A DNA stretch of 64,000 nucleotides from Pardosa pseudoannulata (Eukaryota; Arthropoda; Arachnida; Araneae; Lycosidae): assembly GCA_032207245.1 (NCBI GenBank), contig CM063503.1:107282256-107346255 (forward strand). The letters run 5' to 3'. This document shows, piece by piece, positions 13,227 to 26,869 of the stretch. Numbering within the stretch: position 1 is the stretch's first letter; each line of letters begins with the position of its first letter. The position numbers and the translations under genes are program-made. The notes under the pieces were generated by a model. The model had not been told where the DNA came from and did no database searches. It worked only from the letters and a program-made list of their open reading frames with translations.

Positions 13227-13593
13227 ATCCCAACCTCCACTCCTTTTCTTAACTCTTTTTCCCAACTCCTCACCTCGGTTTTAAAGCCCTTTTTTTTCTC
13301 TTGCAATCGCTTGTTTGGTATATTTTCCCCACATCTGCAACCCCTTCAGGAGTGCAGGTGGATCATTAAAATATCCCCTTTTGTGAGAGCTGACATTTTA
13401 GCCCCTGTCCCCATAACTCACGGTTACATATCTGTGCGGGATTGACCGTTACGCTGCCATTCGTGATCTATACCTTCTCTGCAGAGGTCCCTAAACTCGA
13501 AGTAAGCAATCGGAGTCCTAAATTCTTCTAGGAAATTTCTCCCACAGTTGTACATGCACCTGCTGACGATTGTGGGAAAGTACCTCGGTACAG
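13063..13593 (-). pseudogene. Possible decayed retroelement leader/gag-like segment, copy 2
   Basis: This is the duplicated counterpart of 10840-11370, with the same GC-rich block, internal stop and charged stretch on the minus strand. It adds no independent evidence because it arose with the tandem duplication. Confidence 0.25.
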
Positions 13594-14690
13594 GCTCCTA
13601 TATATTTTTAAGCAATTTTCTAAAGTTTCTTGATCATTTGAATCAAACAATGTATAATTTCATTGGTTACACTTTATTCTCCATACAGAATGTATCTTCT
13701 GTTTAAATAACTGTAGGTATATACCTACATACTTTAAATTAAAATGAATTTTAACATATAAATGTAGAATATTAATTAGTTGTAAGAGTTTTAAGGATTA
13801 ACAGAATTTAAATTTCTAAGCTCTTTATGTAAAACTAAAAATGACTTGATGATCTATCCTTCAGATTTGCTGAGATGTTTTTAAAATGTTTTTTATTTAT
13901 ATTTTGTTTCATTTATAATAAAGCTTTTAACTTATGGCATTTGACTCTTGAGGTTTCCTTTCAAAAAGTAAAATTTTACTATTCTTTTTAAAGCAAGCGA
14001 TACCATTACTTTTCTTAAAATCCATTTAACTATTTCAATTTAAATCGGAGTTATCATCTTTTTAAAAATAATTTCGTCAAAAACTTAAACTTGTTTTATT
14101 CTTTAGCCCTTGATGGTCTTTCTCAATCCAAAGTTTATTGCAGCGTATAATAGATGCTTACTGCTAAGCTTAATTGGAGGATAAATTTCGAAGAGCTATA
14201 GGGTCCAAATACTGACAATGTCTAGGATTCCAAGTCAAGTCACGATTTACGCACCCCTGATGCGTGATCCGACTTCTCATACTTCGCTTTCTCCCTAGCA
14301 TCTTCAAAACGTTTTCACACAAAGCATTCAGTATTAGGGAGTGTATCTAAAGTAATCACAATACGTATTTCCTATCTATTAGGAGTGTACAATTAATCAT
14401 AATGGTTATCTAATAAATCTCTAATGATAAAAACCCGAAAAAACATTTCGTTACATATAATTTCGTATTTTGCTTACTACGTGTTCGTAAGTGAAATATG
14501 TTCTTCTGAAATGTATTGGGAATAAACCGCGATTTTTTAGCTATGAATTTTTGTGCTAGCATAATACAATAAATTAATCACTGAAGCCTATAATTAAATA
14601 ACTGGTAAAAATATTTATTTATTAAAAAAAAAGAATTATTTCCTACATTATATGCTTTTCAATTGTTTATTTTGTATATTTATATTTTCT

Positions 14691-14728
14691 AAATATATAT
14701 ATATACACACACATACACACACACACAC

Positions 14729-14791
<63 letters not shown>
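14691..14791. repeat. Compound (AT)n/(CA)n microsatellite
   Basis: (AT)n, then (CA)n with one TACA break, then (AT)n with ATGT interruptions. The Tc1-like element on its right inserted at a TA of this array; the array resumes for only a few bases after the element (TATATAAT at 15603). Confidence 0.95.
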
Positions 14792-15602
14792 CACTCAAGA
14801 GCCAAAATATTATGACCACCTGTCAATTAGGAGTTGGCCCAACTTTTGCGCGCAACACAGAATAATACCACCAACACCGGTCTGTCTATGACATACTATG
14901 CATTGAGGGACAACTCTTCTCATGGAAGACGGCGTATCATGACACTTTCATCGCCGTGATGAATGATCAACATCTGACCAGGCATGATTCATATGACCAG
15001 GCAACCCTCTTCCAATTATCCATGGACCAATCGCCATGTTTCCGGGCCCAGCGTAGGAGCAGTTGGCGATGACGCTTGGTCAACAAAGGCACACTAGTGG
15101 GACATTTGCTGCGTAGCTCCATATCCAACAGTGTCCGCTGAATAGTGTGCTCCAATATTATTCTACTTGGCCCTACATTGTATTGGGTTGTCAGGGGACC
15201 CCCAATGTGGCTCCAGTTTTGCTTGACCATGCGAGACAATCTCCGACGACCTTTTTCTTTGATAGCTTGTGGACGTCCAACACCATGTTGTCTAGTGCTG
15301 GTTTCACCGTCATTCTTCCACTTTGCATAAGTACTAACAACTGTAGATCACGAACAACCCACGAGTCATGCAGCTTCGGAAATACTTGTTCCGAAGCTTC
15401 AAGCCATTACAATCTGCCCTCTATCAAAATAGGTTAGATCAGCAGCCTTTCCCATGACACACAGAAGTAAGTGAAAGAATGATTCTTCAGACTCTCCACC
15501 AGTAGTTAAATACCACTTCCATGTGATCACGTGCATTCCACGTCATCCAGGCGAGTTCATTTCAAAATGTAGGGGTGGTCATAATGTGTTGGCTCTTGAG
15601 TG
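14792..15602 (-). mobile_element. Tc1-like transposon, internally deleted, intact ends
   Basis: The ends are inverted repeats: CACTCAAGAGCCAAAATATT at the left and, read inward from the right, CACTCAAGAGCCAACACATT, followed by TATGACCACC on both sides. Both ends are flanked by TA (14790-14791 and 15603-15604), the Tc1/mariner target duplication. At 811 bp it is shorter than an autonomous Tc1 element (typically about 1.2-1.7 kb). The amino-terminal half of the transposase is present on the minus strand and the carboxy-terminal half is missing, so it cannot move by itself. Termini this well kept could still be recognised by a related transposase. Confidence 0.95.
14830..15455 (-). pseudogene. 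Tc1-type transposase fragment (broken)
   Basis: The likely start is the ATG at 15455, beginning MGKAADLTYFDRGQI. The paired helix-turn-helix DNA-binding region follows (...TSISEAA, LVGCS, STVVSTYAKW), then the GRP-type basic motif (HGVGRPQAIKEKGRRR), a second HTH-like part, and the first catalytic region (HGDWSMDNWKRVAWSYESC), where Tc1 proteins have SDESRF; the catalytic Asp is Tyr here. Three in-frame stops lie in the first 40 codons. The frame runs to 14967. Fragments like RRLP and QTGVGGIILC continue in shifted frames to about 14830, after which the second and third catalytic regions are absent. Confidence 0.92.
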
Positions 15603-15604
15603 TA

Positions 15605-18600
15605 TATAATTTTAAAACTACTATCCTTTGAATGAAATAACTATGAAGAATATGTCATTTTAAACAAAGTAATAAATATATAAAATCAAAAATTTCTAAT
15701 GAATCATTGTTTTGGAAATTGGTTCATCTCACTATATACTTAGACCTTCTGCTATTTGCTTTACAGTGTAATTACGTTTTTGGGGAATTAGCGTCTTTAT
15801 CCTCTGATCATTATTTCACATATTACTATTTTGTATAGAATCTCCCAAGTTTAGAGAGAATTTAGTGTTATACTGTGAGGTTAAGATATTTTATGCGTTA
15901 AAACTTCTACTACGAATGTAAACATAATGATGCCGTCATGCTAATCACTAGAATCAAACATATTTATATTCAGCCAGTTACATGTTATTTGAGACATAGA
16001 TTGATAATTTTTTTTTACCATTTGCTTGTATTTAATGGCAATATTCCTAGAAATATCCTACATACATTTTGTATCCTTCTTAGCGGGTGTTTCGATTACT
16101 TCATACCGTCGGTACACTTATACATAAATAATCTAGATACATCTCAATAATGCAATGTTATATTTACTAAAGTCTGAGCTAAAAGGACTGGTGTTTCCCC
16201 CGTATTTAAAAGAAAATTAATTCTAAAAAGGAATAAAGCTGAATCACTTATCTATCAATTATAATAACTTTTGACAAGCGGTTTACGGCAAGAAGCTAAA
16301 ATAGGCAGCTTAACCCCTTAATTTGGCTATGTCGGCTACACCGGGCATGTATAACTACTATATAATATAATTGTAAGTGTTCGCCACAGAGGACATTAAT
16401 TATCTCACAAATTGGAAAATGATATATTTTTTTGTTTGTTTTACAGAGATCCTAATGTATATACAGACATGTGAAAATAACAGAAATTAAAATTAAAAAA
16501 TATTTGAGAAAACATCAAGTCAAATTAAGGGTTATTAATCAATAAACTCTTTCATGTACTTAAATCTATTTCACTGATAATATTGCAATATAAACTGTTT
16601 TTAAATAAACTAAGTTATCACTATTATCCATATTTATTTATTTAATATTTGCTATTTTTAAGTTCTTCTAAGTACAAATTGCACAACATGGTAAAAACTA
16701 TCCATGTATACACTTATAATAATTCTTTTTAAAAATCTAGTTTCCTTTCATTAACAAAATTTATTTTTTAAAGTTTTAACTAAAATGGAAATTAACTTTG
16801 ACATATTGGAGTATTTTAAGTAGTTAAAAAATATTAAATTTAATATATTTTTTTTTCATTTTCATAATATAATCTTTAGGCAGTTATGAAAATACGTATT
16901 TTTTTTTTAATTAAACATTTATTCTCCCTATATCTTTCACAAATTTTGGAAACAAAATAAATATTTTGCCTCTTTATATATACAGTAAGGAAGAATTCAA
17001 TTTTTTTAATATTTAGATTTTTTACTTTAGTATTAAATATATTTTTAAAAAATCGATCATTCTTAATATACACAAAGGAAGGTTTGATCCCAGCCAGGGA
17101 ATTTTTAAAGAAGTTTATTTTTATTCTACGCCCATTACTCTTGTTCATACAGTGACAAATAAAAAAAAATAAAATGATATAAATTCTTCAACAGTCCACT
17201 GGTGATCATTTGTTTGTCAAAGATTAGCTTCGGGTGTTTGCAGAAGGTTTGAACTGTCAAGTAAGCTAAAGTGGAATGCTCAATCACTTTGAATGCAAAA
17301 CTATTCACCTTCCTTTTAGAATAAAAATATTCTTATTTGGGAGAAATTCCTTGAAAATTTCTATAGTAACGAAAAAAATGCTATCTGCAAAAATTACCTT
17401 TCGATCATGTATTTTATTGCAACATCAAAAGAAGTGTTCTTCACTAGGATATCTGATGTCATGTTTTTGTATATATTTGGTAGATTTGAGGTTTATTTCT
17501 CTATAGTTTAATAAAAAAGGATTTCTGTATATTTCCCCCAATTTCTCTCATACTTCTTAAAATATTTACAGATTGTTTTATGAATATATGAAAACAGCCA
17601 TAAAATTCTAAACGAATTAGCTTAATGTTATTAAAAAAATTAATTAGTATTAAACATATTTATTTACTTGTTTTCATGGGAAAAGGGTGAAAAAGATAAA
17701 GACATACTTTCAGAATCTTCTATCTTTATTTCAGACAATCAGAGGTATAAACAAAAGTAAAACATGTAAGAAAACATCAGGATGCCTAATAAACGAAATA
17801 TTACACTCTACAAGTATTTTACTCTTTACCAATTGATGTATGGTTATACTGATTTTTATATTAACACAACATATGAAAAATATATAGTTGGCTTTAACAA
17901 TCTTAATGTTCTTAATTAATAATAAATTTAGCAATTCAGTTGCTTACAAATGCTAAAACTAACTTAAAAGTAAAAGAATATACAACAGATCTGTATTTCG
18001 GAGAAGGTAATCACTTTATGTAGCCAACGGTTAATTAAAAATATATTAACTAATTAAACATGATTAGTAAATATTCAGTTTTAAGAAAGGATAATATTTA
18101 AATCTAGGTACTTAACTATATATTCAATTATATATTGTTGAAATGTTTTTGTGTTTTATTCTAAAATAGCTTTAATTCTAATATTTTTTAAATAAAAAAG
18201 AAACATTTCTAAAATAATATGAAATAACATAATTTTAACTCTAGTATTACCCTTAAAATAAATATTTTCTAAAGTATTCTTCTGTTATAATGCCATCATT
18301 GTGGATCATCACGACTAATCCTCGTAATCCTTGAATCTACAGTGTTATCTGACACTTTCTTTTCATCTTATTTTCTAGTAAGTCCAGAAAGAAGAGAATA
18401 TGTCGACATAATATTTGGCTCCCGTTCCTAAACAAAGACGTTCTTCTTGTAGGACTCTTTACACATATATTAATATATATTTATTATTTTAAAACTTTTT
18501 ACTGTTACAAAACGTTTCAAATTATAGATGTGTCTGTTAAGACTAAGAACTAAATATACCCTGCTTTAGACAGGGCGTTCCTCTTTAGCTAACGAGAAAG

Positions 18601-19344
18601 GAGTCTATCAGCAGTTATCTGTCTACTTAACTTGGAAATTAGAGAGCTCTATGCCATTTTACATGATGGAAATAGTAAACTGTTCCATTTCTAACTAACA
18701 GAATAATCAGCTTTTTATCCACAAAGAACAAACCAAACAACTTAATTGAAAGAATAAACAAAAAATGATTAACATGCATGAACCATTTGCTTCTCTGGAA
18801 AACATGTTCAGCCTCGTAACTTAATTTCTCATTACAAGAAAAAAAATGAAAATCAACAATGCCCGTTATTTTATAGTAGACTGTATTGTAATCTGCTATC
18901 CCCTCTCTTCGAACTTATCCCTCCCACTTGGCTTGTGTGTCAATACACTCACCCAAACCGATTATTCGTCCATGAGTATTATTTCACTCAGTCCATTCAT
19001 CACTTAGGTACGTTTCTTTCACAATTAGTTCCACTTTTACTTTGAGTTCGATTTTTGATGGAGGGTTATGGGTCATTCCTGCAAAAATCGCGGGTAATTT
19101 TGAAGCACACATGGTGTACAAAATGATAAATCTGAAATTACAGTCTGTGCCTTAAGCTCGATCACTATTCTTCTGTAAGACTCTTTATTATTCCACTTTT
19201 GTGTGATTTCATTTTCCGGTATTGTCTTAGAGCCTCAACGTCTAAGTGTTGACAGAACATTGTCTCGTCAAGGGATGTTTGTAATGGATTCAAAATTATT
19301 TTGTTGTTATTTACTTACCACTTTAAACTAATTATTGGTAAGGG
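15605..19344. other. AT-rich unannotated stretch
   Basis: No gene or element was recognised. The part from about 18290 to 19270 is less AT-biased than the rest, with several non-repetitive pyrimidine-rich runs (for example 18895-18960), but I find no frame, splice pattern or transposon motif in it. Confidence 0.5.
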
Positions 19345-19516
19345 GATTTGGTTTGGTTTGGATCAATACGTTTTACATTTTTTCAACACTATCACTAATG
19401 AGAACGCAACCTGCTGTTTAAAGCCGATTCCTAAGAGGTTCATCATACCACTCTGGGAGTCGAATGTACCGAAGATCATCGTTCTAACCATTCCAACAAA
19501 GTTCGGCTGGGATGAG
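19345..19516 (-). mobile_element. tRNA-derived SINE, family A, diverged copy
   Basis: Minus-strand order: GCCGAACTTTGTTGGAATGG (A-box region), ATTCGACTCCCAGAGTGG (B-box region, degraded), ATCGGCTTTAAACAGCAGGT, TCTCATTAG, then a CCAAACCAAACC tail. These blocks match the better kept family A copies near 51.9 and 58.8 kb, with a short deletion around the B box and many substitutions. It is an old insertion. Confidence 0.8.
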
Positions 19517-20242
19517 GCTATAGGGATTTGAATTTTACTTTTTTGCTTCAAGGAGGCCGAAGGTTTTACATCATTTCCCTACAACTGCTGCTATGCTTCG
19601 TGTAACCCATACTGAGTGGTTTCCTACTGAATCCTATAAAAGAGGACAAGAAAAATTCCATGCATATTACTTGATGATTCTAGCCAATTTTATAGCCAAC
19701 AGATCTCTTTAAATGCCAAATCATCTATAACAAATTTGTTATTGTTCGTTCATAGTAAATGAAATATATTCTAACGTGAATTTAATGAACGGAATTAGTA
19801 AACTTAATTTTTGGAACAGCAACCTTTATAATCAAAGAAATAGTAAAAAATAGAAAAGCATCGCTGGTGACATCGAAACCGCATCTATGGTGGCAATTGA
19901 TATTTATGCTGGTCATTTGGGATCTTTACATCATGTACTTTCGTAATAATAATAATAATTTCAAAATACCTGTTTTTGGTATGTTTAGTGCTAATTTCTA
20001 AGCAATATCTAATAATTCATATTTTAGAAGGGTATAATTCTAGCTGAAACTGATCTTATTTCTTTGTTTTGCGTATGTTCATTTAATCGATAGATAGGGA
20101 AAGAATGCATTATCCTTCATGAACTGTCTATCAAACATACACTTTTGCTGCCTAACAAATCAATGATTGAATTTTATTGTTCTTGACAAGCAATAGAGCT
20201 TAGATCAGTAAGGTTTATTTAAATCAAATTCTAAAAAGATAT
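19517..20242. other. Unannotated stretch
   Basis: Nothing supportable; there is a short AAT trinucleotide run near 19945. Confidence 0.5.
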
Positions 20243-20311
20243 GTAGGTCCCGGTCTCATTAGCCCTCGTGTTGTAAAAAGTTGAACGTAGTGCTCCAAAA
20301 CCAAACCAAAC
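20243..20311 (+). mobile_element. tRNA-derived SINE, family A, 5'-truncated
   Basis: Only the 3' third is present: GTAGGTCCCGGTCTCATTAG, then CCCTCGTG, a run like AAAAAGTTGAACGTAGTGCTCC, and the AAACCAAACCAAAC tail. The tRNA head with A and B boxes is absent. Loss of the 5' end is typical of incomplete target-primed reverse transcription. Confidence 0.88.
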
Positions 20312-22300
20312 TTAAAACATATCATGACAGTAGTAAACGGGATTGTAAAAGTGTAAATGTAATTGAAATTTCAATGTAAAATATTGATTATTTTAAATTT
20401 TATTAATTATTAATATTTCAAATCTATGTTATAGTTAAAAAAAACGAAAGAAAAACGTGGCAATATTAAACTCTATACTTCTTTTTACACGTAGCATTTA
20501 CTATACTTTTATAAGATGGATTTTAGACCATAGAATAAATTTAGGTATCAACAAAATCATTCAAGGAAAACTTTACCCCACACATTAATAGCCAATAAAA
20601 TCCAATATCCTGTTCTAAATGGTTTTCTATTTACAGTATAAAAACACTAGATTAAGCACTTAAAACATACTAAGTGCAGTAAATTTTTATTTGATAGGAT
20701 ACAAGATAAATAGCTGAAATATATATCATTGTTAGAAACGTGTACGTAAAGTTATCCTTAAGTTATACCATTCTCATTTGGAAAAATTACAATTTTCATT
20801 AGTATTAATTAGGTAGTGATCACAACTCTATTCGAAACAGGACAATGGATATGAAAAATTGAATTTTGTTTCTCATTTTTAGTTTGCATTCATAATTCGT
20901 GATACAGAATTTACGAATTTTCATTTAAATGCTTTCCAGTTGTCAACTTAACAAAAATAAATCGAAAAATAAATCGGTTTTCAAGTTGTGCATTTACATA
21001 CCAAACAAACATTTAAAAATCGGCATTTAAATATAATAAATTGACTTTTAGCCCAAATTTTTGTAATCCATTACGCCATTTAAAGCGTAATTTTCCCCGA
21101 AACATCAGACGATGAATGTTTAAAAATCTAAAGAACTTAAAAACTAAAGGAAGTAGAAAATTGTCCGAACAAACGAGAATTGGAAAGAGAATAGCAGCTT
21201 TAAATAAGATATTAAATTGTTTGTAATATATTTCAAGCAATCTAAATGAAAAATATGTGGCTTTCATTTTGTGACAAACAAAAAAGGAGCGTTATTTGTT
21301 TTTAGTTTTTATTTAAAAGACACGAAAATTCAACAGAAATCGGGATCGTTTTATGGTATGTAACATGTGTTACAAAGAGAAGAGTAATGAACCGAAGTCA
21401 AACAAATCTGTAATACTATTTCTTTCTGACTTTAAAATTTATTTTTCAGAAGTTGTTTTACTAGATAACAGAAAAATAAGACATTCTATGCATTCTTCGA
21501 ATTTCGAGAAAATAAGCACACATGTGTACATTTTCTTCAAGGTTTTCATGTAAAGTAAGTATTGCACTAAAAAAGTTTTCTTGCAAAAATATGTAAAAAA
21601 TTATTTAAAATTCGAATTTAAAGTACAATGTTTTTAACGTGTTTGATACAGCAAATTGAAATATGTTCTTGAAATTTCTATTTTACAAATACTAGGTTTC
21701 AATTACATTATTTTCTTTAAGGAATATTCCTAAAATTGAAACAGTTGATTACACTTCTTTTTTAAAGCATGTATAAGATCAAAAAACTTCAAAAAATAAG
21801 ATCAAAATGCTAAATCATGATTTTCTTCTTTCTTTTGAAATCCATGTTAGTTTTTACTACTCAGCGTTAATAGCAAAATATTTGTTTAAACGTGAATAAA
21901 TTAGGAAAACAAAATATTTTTTCACTTTCCTATTTTAATCATCTAATAGTAACACTGAGCTACCATTCTTTATTATCTGAAAAGTACATTTAATGGAATT
22001 ATTGTATTTACATAAATTATTAATATATTATATTGCAATAGAAAGGTTATCACACATTTTAGTAAAACTTATCCATTCCACAAATATTGGTGTAAAATAG
22101 TGAGAGAAAAAATAATAATAAAGAAACACATTTTTTTCTGTGCAAAATATTTATGACAAATATTTTAAATAAAGATTCGATATTAAGGGTATATTGCACA
22201 TAAAGTATAGATTTGCTTAATCAATATATTTCCAGCTAATTCACCATATTGCAGATAGAAATGAACTTGGAGTTTTCAAATATTAATAAAATATTATAAA

Positions 22301-22301
<1 letters not shown>
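20312..22301. other. AT-rich unannotated stretch
   Basis: Nothing supportable. Short frames at 21013-21267 (minus) and 21353-21553 (plus) lack recognisable domains. Confidence 0.55.

Positions 22302-22354
<53 letters not shown>
22302..22354. repeat. (AT)n microsatellite
   Basis: About 52 bases of uninterrupted alternating AT. Confidence 0.97.
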
Positions 22355-22358
<4 letters not shown>

Positions 22359-22830
22359 TTTAATGAAACATATTTTTTTTAGAAATTTTCGTTATTTTGT
22401 TTCAAGTGGTATAGTTTTCTCTGAAGCCAGTAAACCATTTTAGATTTACATTACCTATTTTTCCTATACACATCATTTAATGTATACGAGAGCCAAAATT
22501 TGCAAAATAGGAATCACTATAGAAATACATATTCTTTGGTAAAATGTATCGATATATTTAAAGTTCCAGAAATACACACACATGCCCATACATACGACCT
22601 TATGAAACAAGCAAGCAGTAAAAAAACTCCGTAGATTATGATGAAATGAACATAATTTTCCGTAATTTAAGTATCACTTTTAAGATTGACAACTATTGCA
22701 GATTGAGATTCCAAATTTAACCGTAATGTCTTCATGTATATGGTCAAAATTATAAGAATAACTCTTGATTTTGCCATATACCAATTAATGTATAAATATT
22801 TTTAAATAAATGTAAACTATAAACGAGATA

Positions 22831-23014
22831 GGTTGGTTGGTTGGTTGGGAGCACTACGGTCTAGGTTTTGCAACAAGAGGGATAATGAGACCCGGACTTA
22901 CTGTTTAAAGCCTATTCCGAAAGGCTACGAACATCCATGCTTCAGTGGTACTCGAACCCACGAACATAGGTTCCGAAGGTCAGAGCCCTAAAAATTCGGC
23001 CATTGTTCGGCCCA
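22831..23014 (-). mobile_element. tRNA-derived SINE, family A, full length
   Basis: Read on the minus strand: CCGAACAATGGCCGAATTTT (with the Pol III A box), GTTCGTGGGTTCGAGTACC (B box), the body ending TAGACCGTAGTGCTCCCAAC, then a (CAAC)n tail. Length is about 184 bases, like the other complete copies. Several substitutions in the head (A-box side) suggest it is older than the copies near 51.9 and 58.8 kb. Confidence 0.92.
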
Positions 23015-26000
23015 AACAAGAGAGGAAAAAATTATTGCAAATATGACTAGAAATATAATTTAATTTAGACTCATTATAACTGATTAGTAAATTTTGTCAT
23101 TATATTTTTGCAGTAAATCATTTGTTAAATTTTTACCATTTTTATTGAAAATTATTTTATTTATCTTAAGTTAAGGAAGAAGAAAAAACACATGTGTCCA
23201 TTTACGAAATATATGATTACATTCTTAAATTTTAGGCTATTATCTACATTTTCCTCAATTTGAAAAATCTTATCAACCCAAATATTCCTCCATCTTTCAC
23301 TAACTTTTGACAGATTTTTTCTGTAGCATTATGCTCTAACACAGAAAGAGAATGGAACTTCATTACATCTAACTTGAGTAAAGACATTTTATCCAGTAGG
23401 TATACTAGTTCTTTACCAATTAGGCTGGAATATAGCCCAGTACTCAAGATACTTTAAAGACCTATTGCTCTTCCGAGCATACTTCCCTTTCGGCTAGTAA
23501 TATAGAATTTGTAGTAAGATACTTTAGGCTTTTTACAATCCACTGACTTTCACTATATATGCCCATACGTTTTTGCTTCTATTTTTGCAGTAGTGTAGAA
23601 CTTTAAAAAATCAGTTGAAAGAGTCTGCTTTATATATTTATTTGGCAGAACACAATTGAAGAGGGTTTTCATATCACATATAACTGGAAATATTCAACCT
23701 GCCCAAATTATTGCTCATCCATGTTACTTCGGCAGTATGAATACCTACTAATCCACTGTTTGATAATCACAATCCTATTCAGAGACCTTCAAATAAGATT
23801 ATTAGGAAGAAAAGTTGGGTAAATGAGTTTTTTTTTATCATTTTAAGACTCCAAATCTATTTTTGTACACGTTCTCCTAGGTATGTACTCTTTATATTAA
23901 TAGTTCAGGTTATTCTACCTGAGCTCAAAGGTGCAATTGCAGCTGAGCAACCAGTCATCTCAAAAGAAATTGTTTTATAACCGTTCAGAATACAGATTAG
24001 AAACTTTTCTCTACTGAATACTGATAGCTGAGTCGTAGTATTTCTGGAATTTATTTTACAACAACTTTGAACATTTCTTTTCTTACTTTGATAAGATTTT
24101 TGGCATTTTAGTATTAAATCGCAAAAATTCGCTAAGATTTTAGTTAAGAAAACTTCCCAAGTACGTAAACCGTGAACAAGAACCTTAAAAAATTACATGG
24201 AAATGGTGAGTTGGTTTCACTTTACTGACAGAAACAATCAAAGAAGATAATTTGTAAAATTTCTCTCTCTTTATATATACATAAATAACATAATAAATAT
24301 TTCTCCCCATTTCAGCTTTTAACACTGGAAAATTAACACTTCATGCTCAATATTCATTTCCATTTTAAATGACATTGATAATACATTGTTTAATATACAA
24401 GAGTAGGATTTGCAATTCTTGCTAATTTCTAGTCCTAGGGGAAATAAACTATGAGAAGAGAAGTTTTTTTCCAACTTTCTTTTCAGTATATTTTTATAAT
24501 ATGTTGAAATAAATATTATCTTAACCTTATTTTAAAAGGTAGCCATGAGTAACGGAAGTAAATATGTTATCCTGAAAACAGTATTTCTACAAAATTTACT
24601 GCTATAATTGAAGTAATTTATTGATCAACAAATGAAGCCAATGAAATGTGTTTCTCCTCGTGTATAACGCATCTAGGCAATTGGAAGCATTATATATATT
24701 TAAAAAAATATTTTACATAACATATGTAATGATTTTGTAAACTGAAAAAACTCCTCAAAATCAAGATATTACGGATAATTTGATAAATTTTAAATTTATA
24801 TAATTTCATTTCGAACATTTTGGATAACCCTAGTTTAATAAAAATGTTTAATTCGTTTCCTTAAATCTTCTCTTTGTGTTTGATAGTCAAGAAAATCTAT
24901 GTTCATACATGATAACTCCATGATAGAGGACTATAAAGGAGAGATGGCCAGTTTAAATATTTAAGAAACAGAATTATAAATGACAGCATAATCGTTGTTT
25001 ATAGAGAAATAATTCAACTAGATGAATCAAGGCGACTAGCAGCTCTAATTTTCAATTATAATAATTAAGTTAAATTTTAATGTTTACTTAATAGAGTTGT
25101 TGAATTATTTTTGTTGAGTTAAATATCTAAATGTCTTCAATATGTGAGCTTTATTTTAATTTACTAACCGGAATATTAAGGCCGTATATTATAATCCAGG
25201 CTATGATTTTAATCGTAAAAGAAAATCCATTCAATGACTGAGTGACTTTTACAAAAGGTGGATACATATTCATTTTCAGGATAGATGGCTACATCAAATC
25301 TAGGAGACACGTTTACCTTTCGTCTATATTCCAAAATTATACAGTGAGAAGATTGTAATCTTTACATAGGCGCTTCGGAAACATGTAATATTTATTTTTT
25401 TCTGAAAATATTTTAAATTTATTTACTAGTTGTGTAACATTTGTTTTATGGAATTTTTCAAAAATTGAAAGTTTGCTTCTTTTTATACTTTGCTATGCAA
25501 CTTAATAAAGAAGAAAACAAGGGATCTGAAATGTTTTCGAAAACACTGAATATTTAAAACCATCATTTTAAAATACAATATATTTGAAACTTGTAATACA
25601 TAGATTCCTTTAAAGCAATAATAGTGACACTCAGTTTTAATGTTCCCAGAATGGTTGTTTTGCCTTCTTTGGCAGTATTTCCGGCCACCTGCGACTGTTT
25701 TCAACTACGGAAGGATTGCCTACTCGACAGTAATGCTTTATCATGAGTATTGTTATATCGGTCTTTTAAAAATTTTCAGTTATTTAAAACACATTTGTAT
25801 AGCTTCCTTTCACTTTATTTACAGGTAATCTGTTTGGAATAAATGTGAAAATTTTAGATTGTGTTTTCTAACGTGTAAAAAGATTTTACCAGTATATGTG
25901 GTGAAAATTCAAGGTGAGTCAAATGAGATATTATAATTAAAAGTAGACTTTAACAACAAAAGTGGTATTAGATTTAATTAAATTAATTGATATACCCCGA

Positions 26001-26812
26001 AATCATTTAATGTATATAGACATTTTATTCAATTCTGCGGAATTATTATAAATGAGTATAGGAGAGTGACAGAAACTATAAGAAAAATGGATTGAAAAAT
26101 TAAATTAGTGAAACAAAACAAAAAAATTTGAATTCATTTTTACTAAAAAATTAAGTTTCATAGAATGGAAAGATATTTAAAAAAGTGCCTAGTGTATACA
26201 CTTAAAATAGAGTTCCTTCAGGTACTGTTAAAAATTAGTATACTAAAGAAATAAAGTAAATTTACCTACTTCAATACTTTTTTATTTAATTACATAATAA
26301 GTATATAGATGTAAAACTTTTAGATTGACTTTAAGCAAATTTATTTCACGTATTAATGGGAAAACCTATAAATAACAGCGTATATTTATACGGCAGCATG
26401 GTCGTAGCAAAAACTATTTCTGTTGTGGGTATATCCCACGTCAACTCAATTTTGAAATGTTATTTACTATAAATGTAATATATATTGATACAGTAATACT
26501 AATAGGAAGTTACAACCTCATATGTTACTTTATTTACTGCTCTACTAGAAAATATTTCATTTTAAGCGCTAAAAATCTAGATGTAAATGCGGCAAATAAA
26601 TAAATAAAATTTATTCGAATAAAGTGTGAAAAGTGCAATGGGTATTACATAAAGATTGCAATTTATATAAAAGAGATGAAAACATGTAATGAAGTACGTA
26701 TGCTTTCCCAAAATATTTGAAGTATTCTTATTACTTCTACTTTTGGATTCATGTGCTTAAAATGTGATTGGTCATTAATAATTGTCTAATTCTGACACTG
26801 ATTATAATACAC

Positions 26813-26814
<2 letters not shown>
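23015..26814. other. AT-rich unannotated stretch
   Basis: No gene or mobile element was recognised. The 67-codon minus frame at 23244-23447 and the overlapping frames at 25483-25828 show no domain. Confidence 0.55.

Positions 26815-26866
<52 letters not shown>
26815..26866. repeat. (AT)n microsatellite
   Basis: About 52 bases of alternating AT. Confidence 0.97.

Positions 26867-26869
<3 letters not shown>

Larger units (their letters stand above)
12464..14688. repeat. 2.22-kb tandem duplication, copy 2
   Basis: This is the second unit of the duplication. Differences from copy 1 include three substitutions within about eight bases (copy 1 near 10558-10565, GCACATAACCCCGATAGG; here GCACAAAACCTGGATAGG), two near 13957 and a cluster from 14510 to the end. 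The right boundary runs straight into a mixed (AT)n/(CA)n microsatellite and the Tc1-like insertion. Confidence 0.96.

Noticed and set aside
16310..16345. Second piggyBac end (TTAACCCCTTAATTTGG)
   Set aside because: No matching inverted end beside a TTAA was found downstream.
17071..17090. Another tRNA-derived SINE (GGTTTGATCCC, B-box-like)
   Set aside because: No A box at the right distance and no family body or tail; a single 11-mer is expected by chance.
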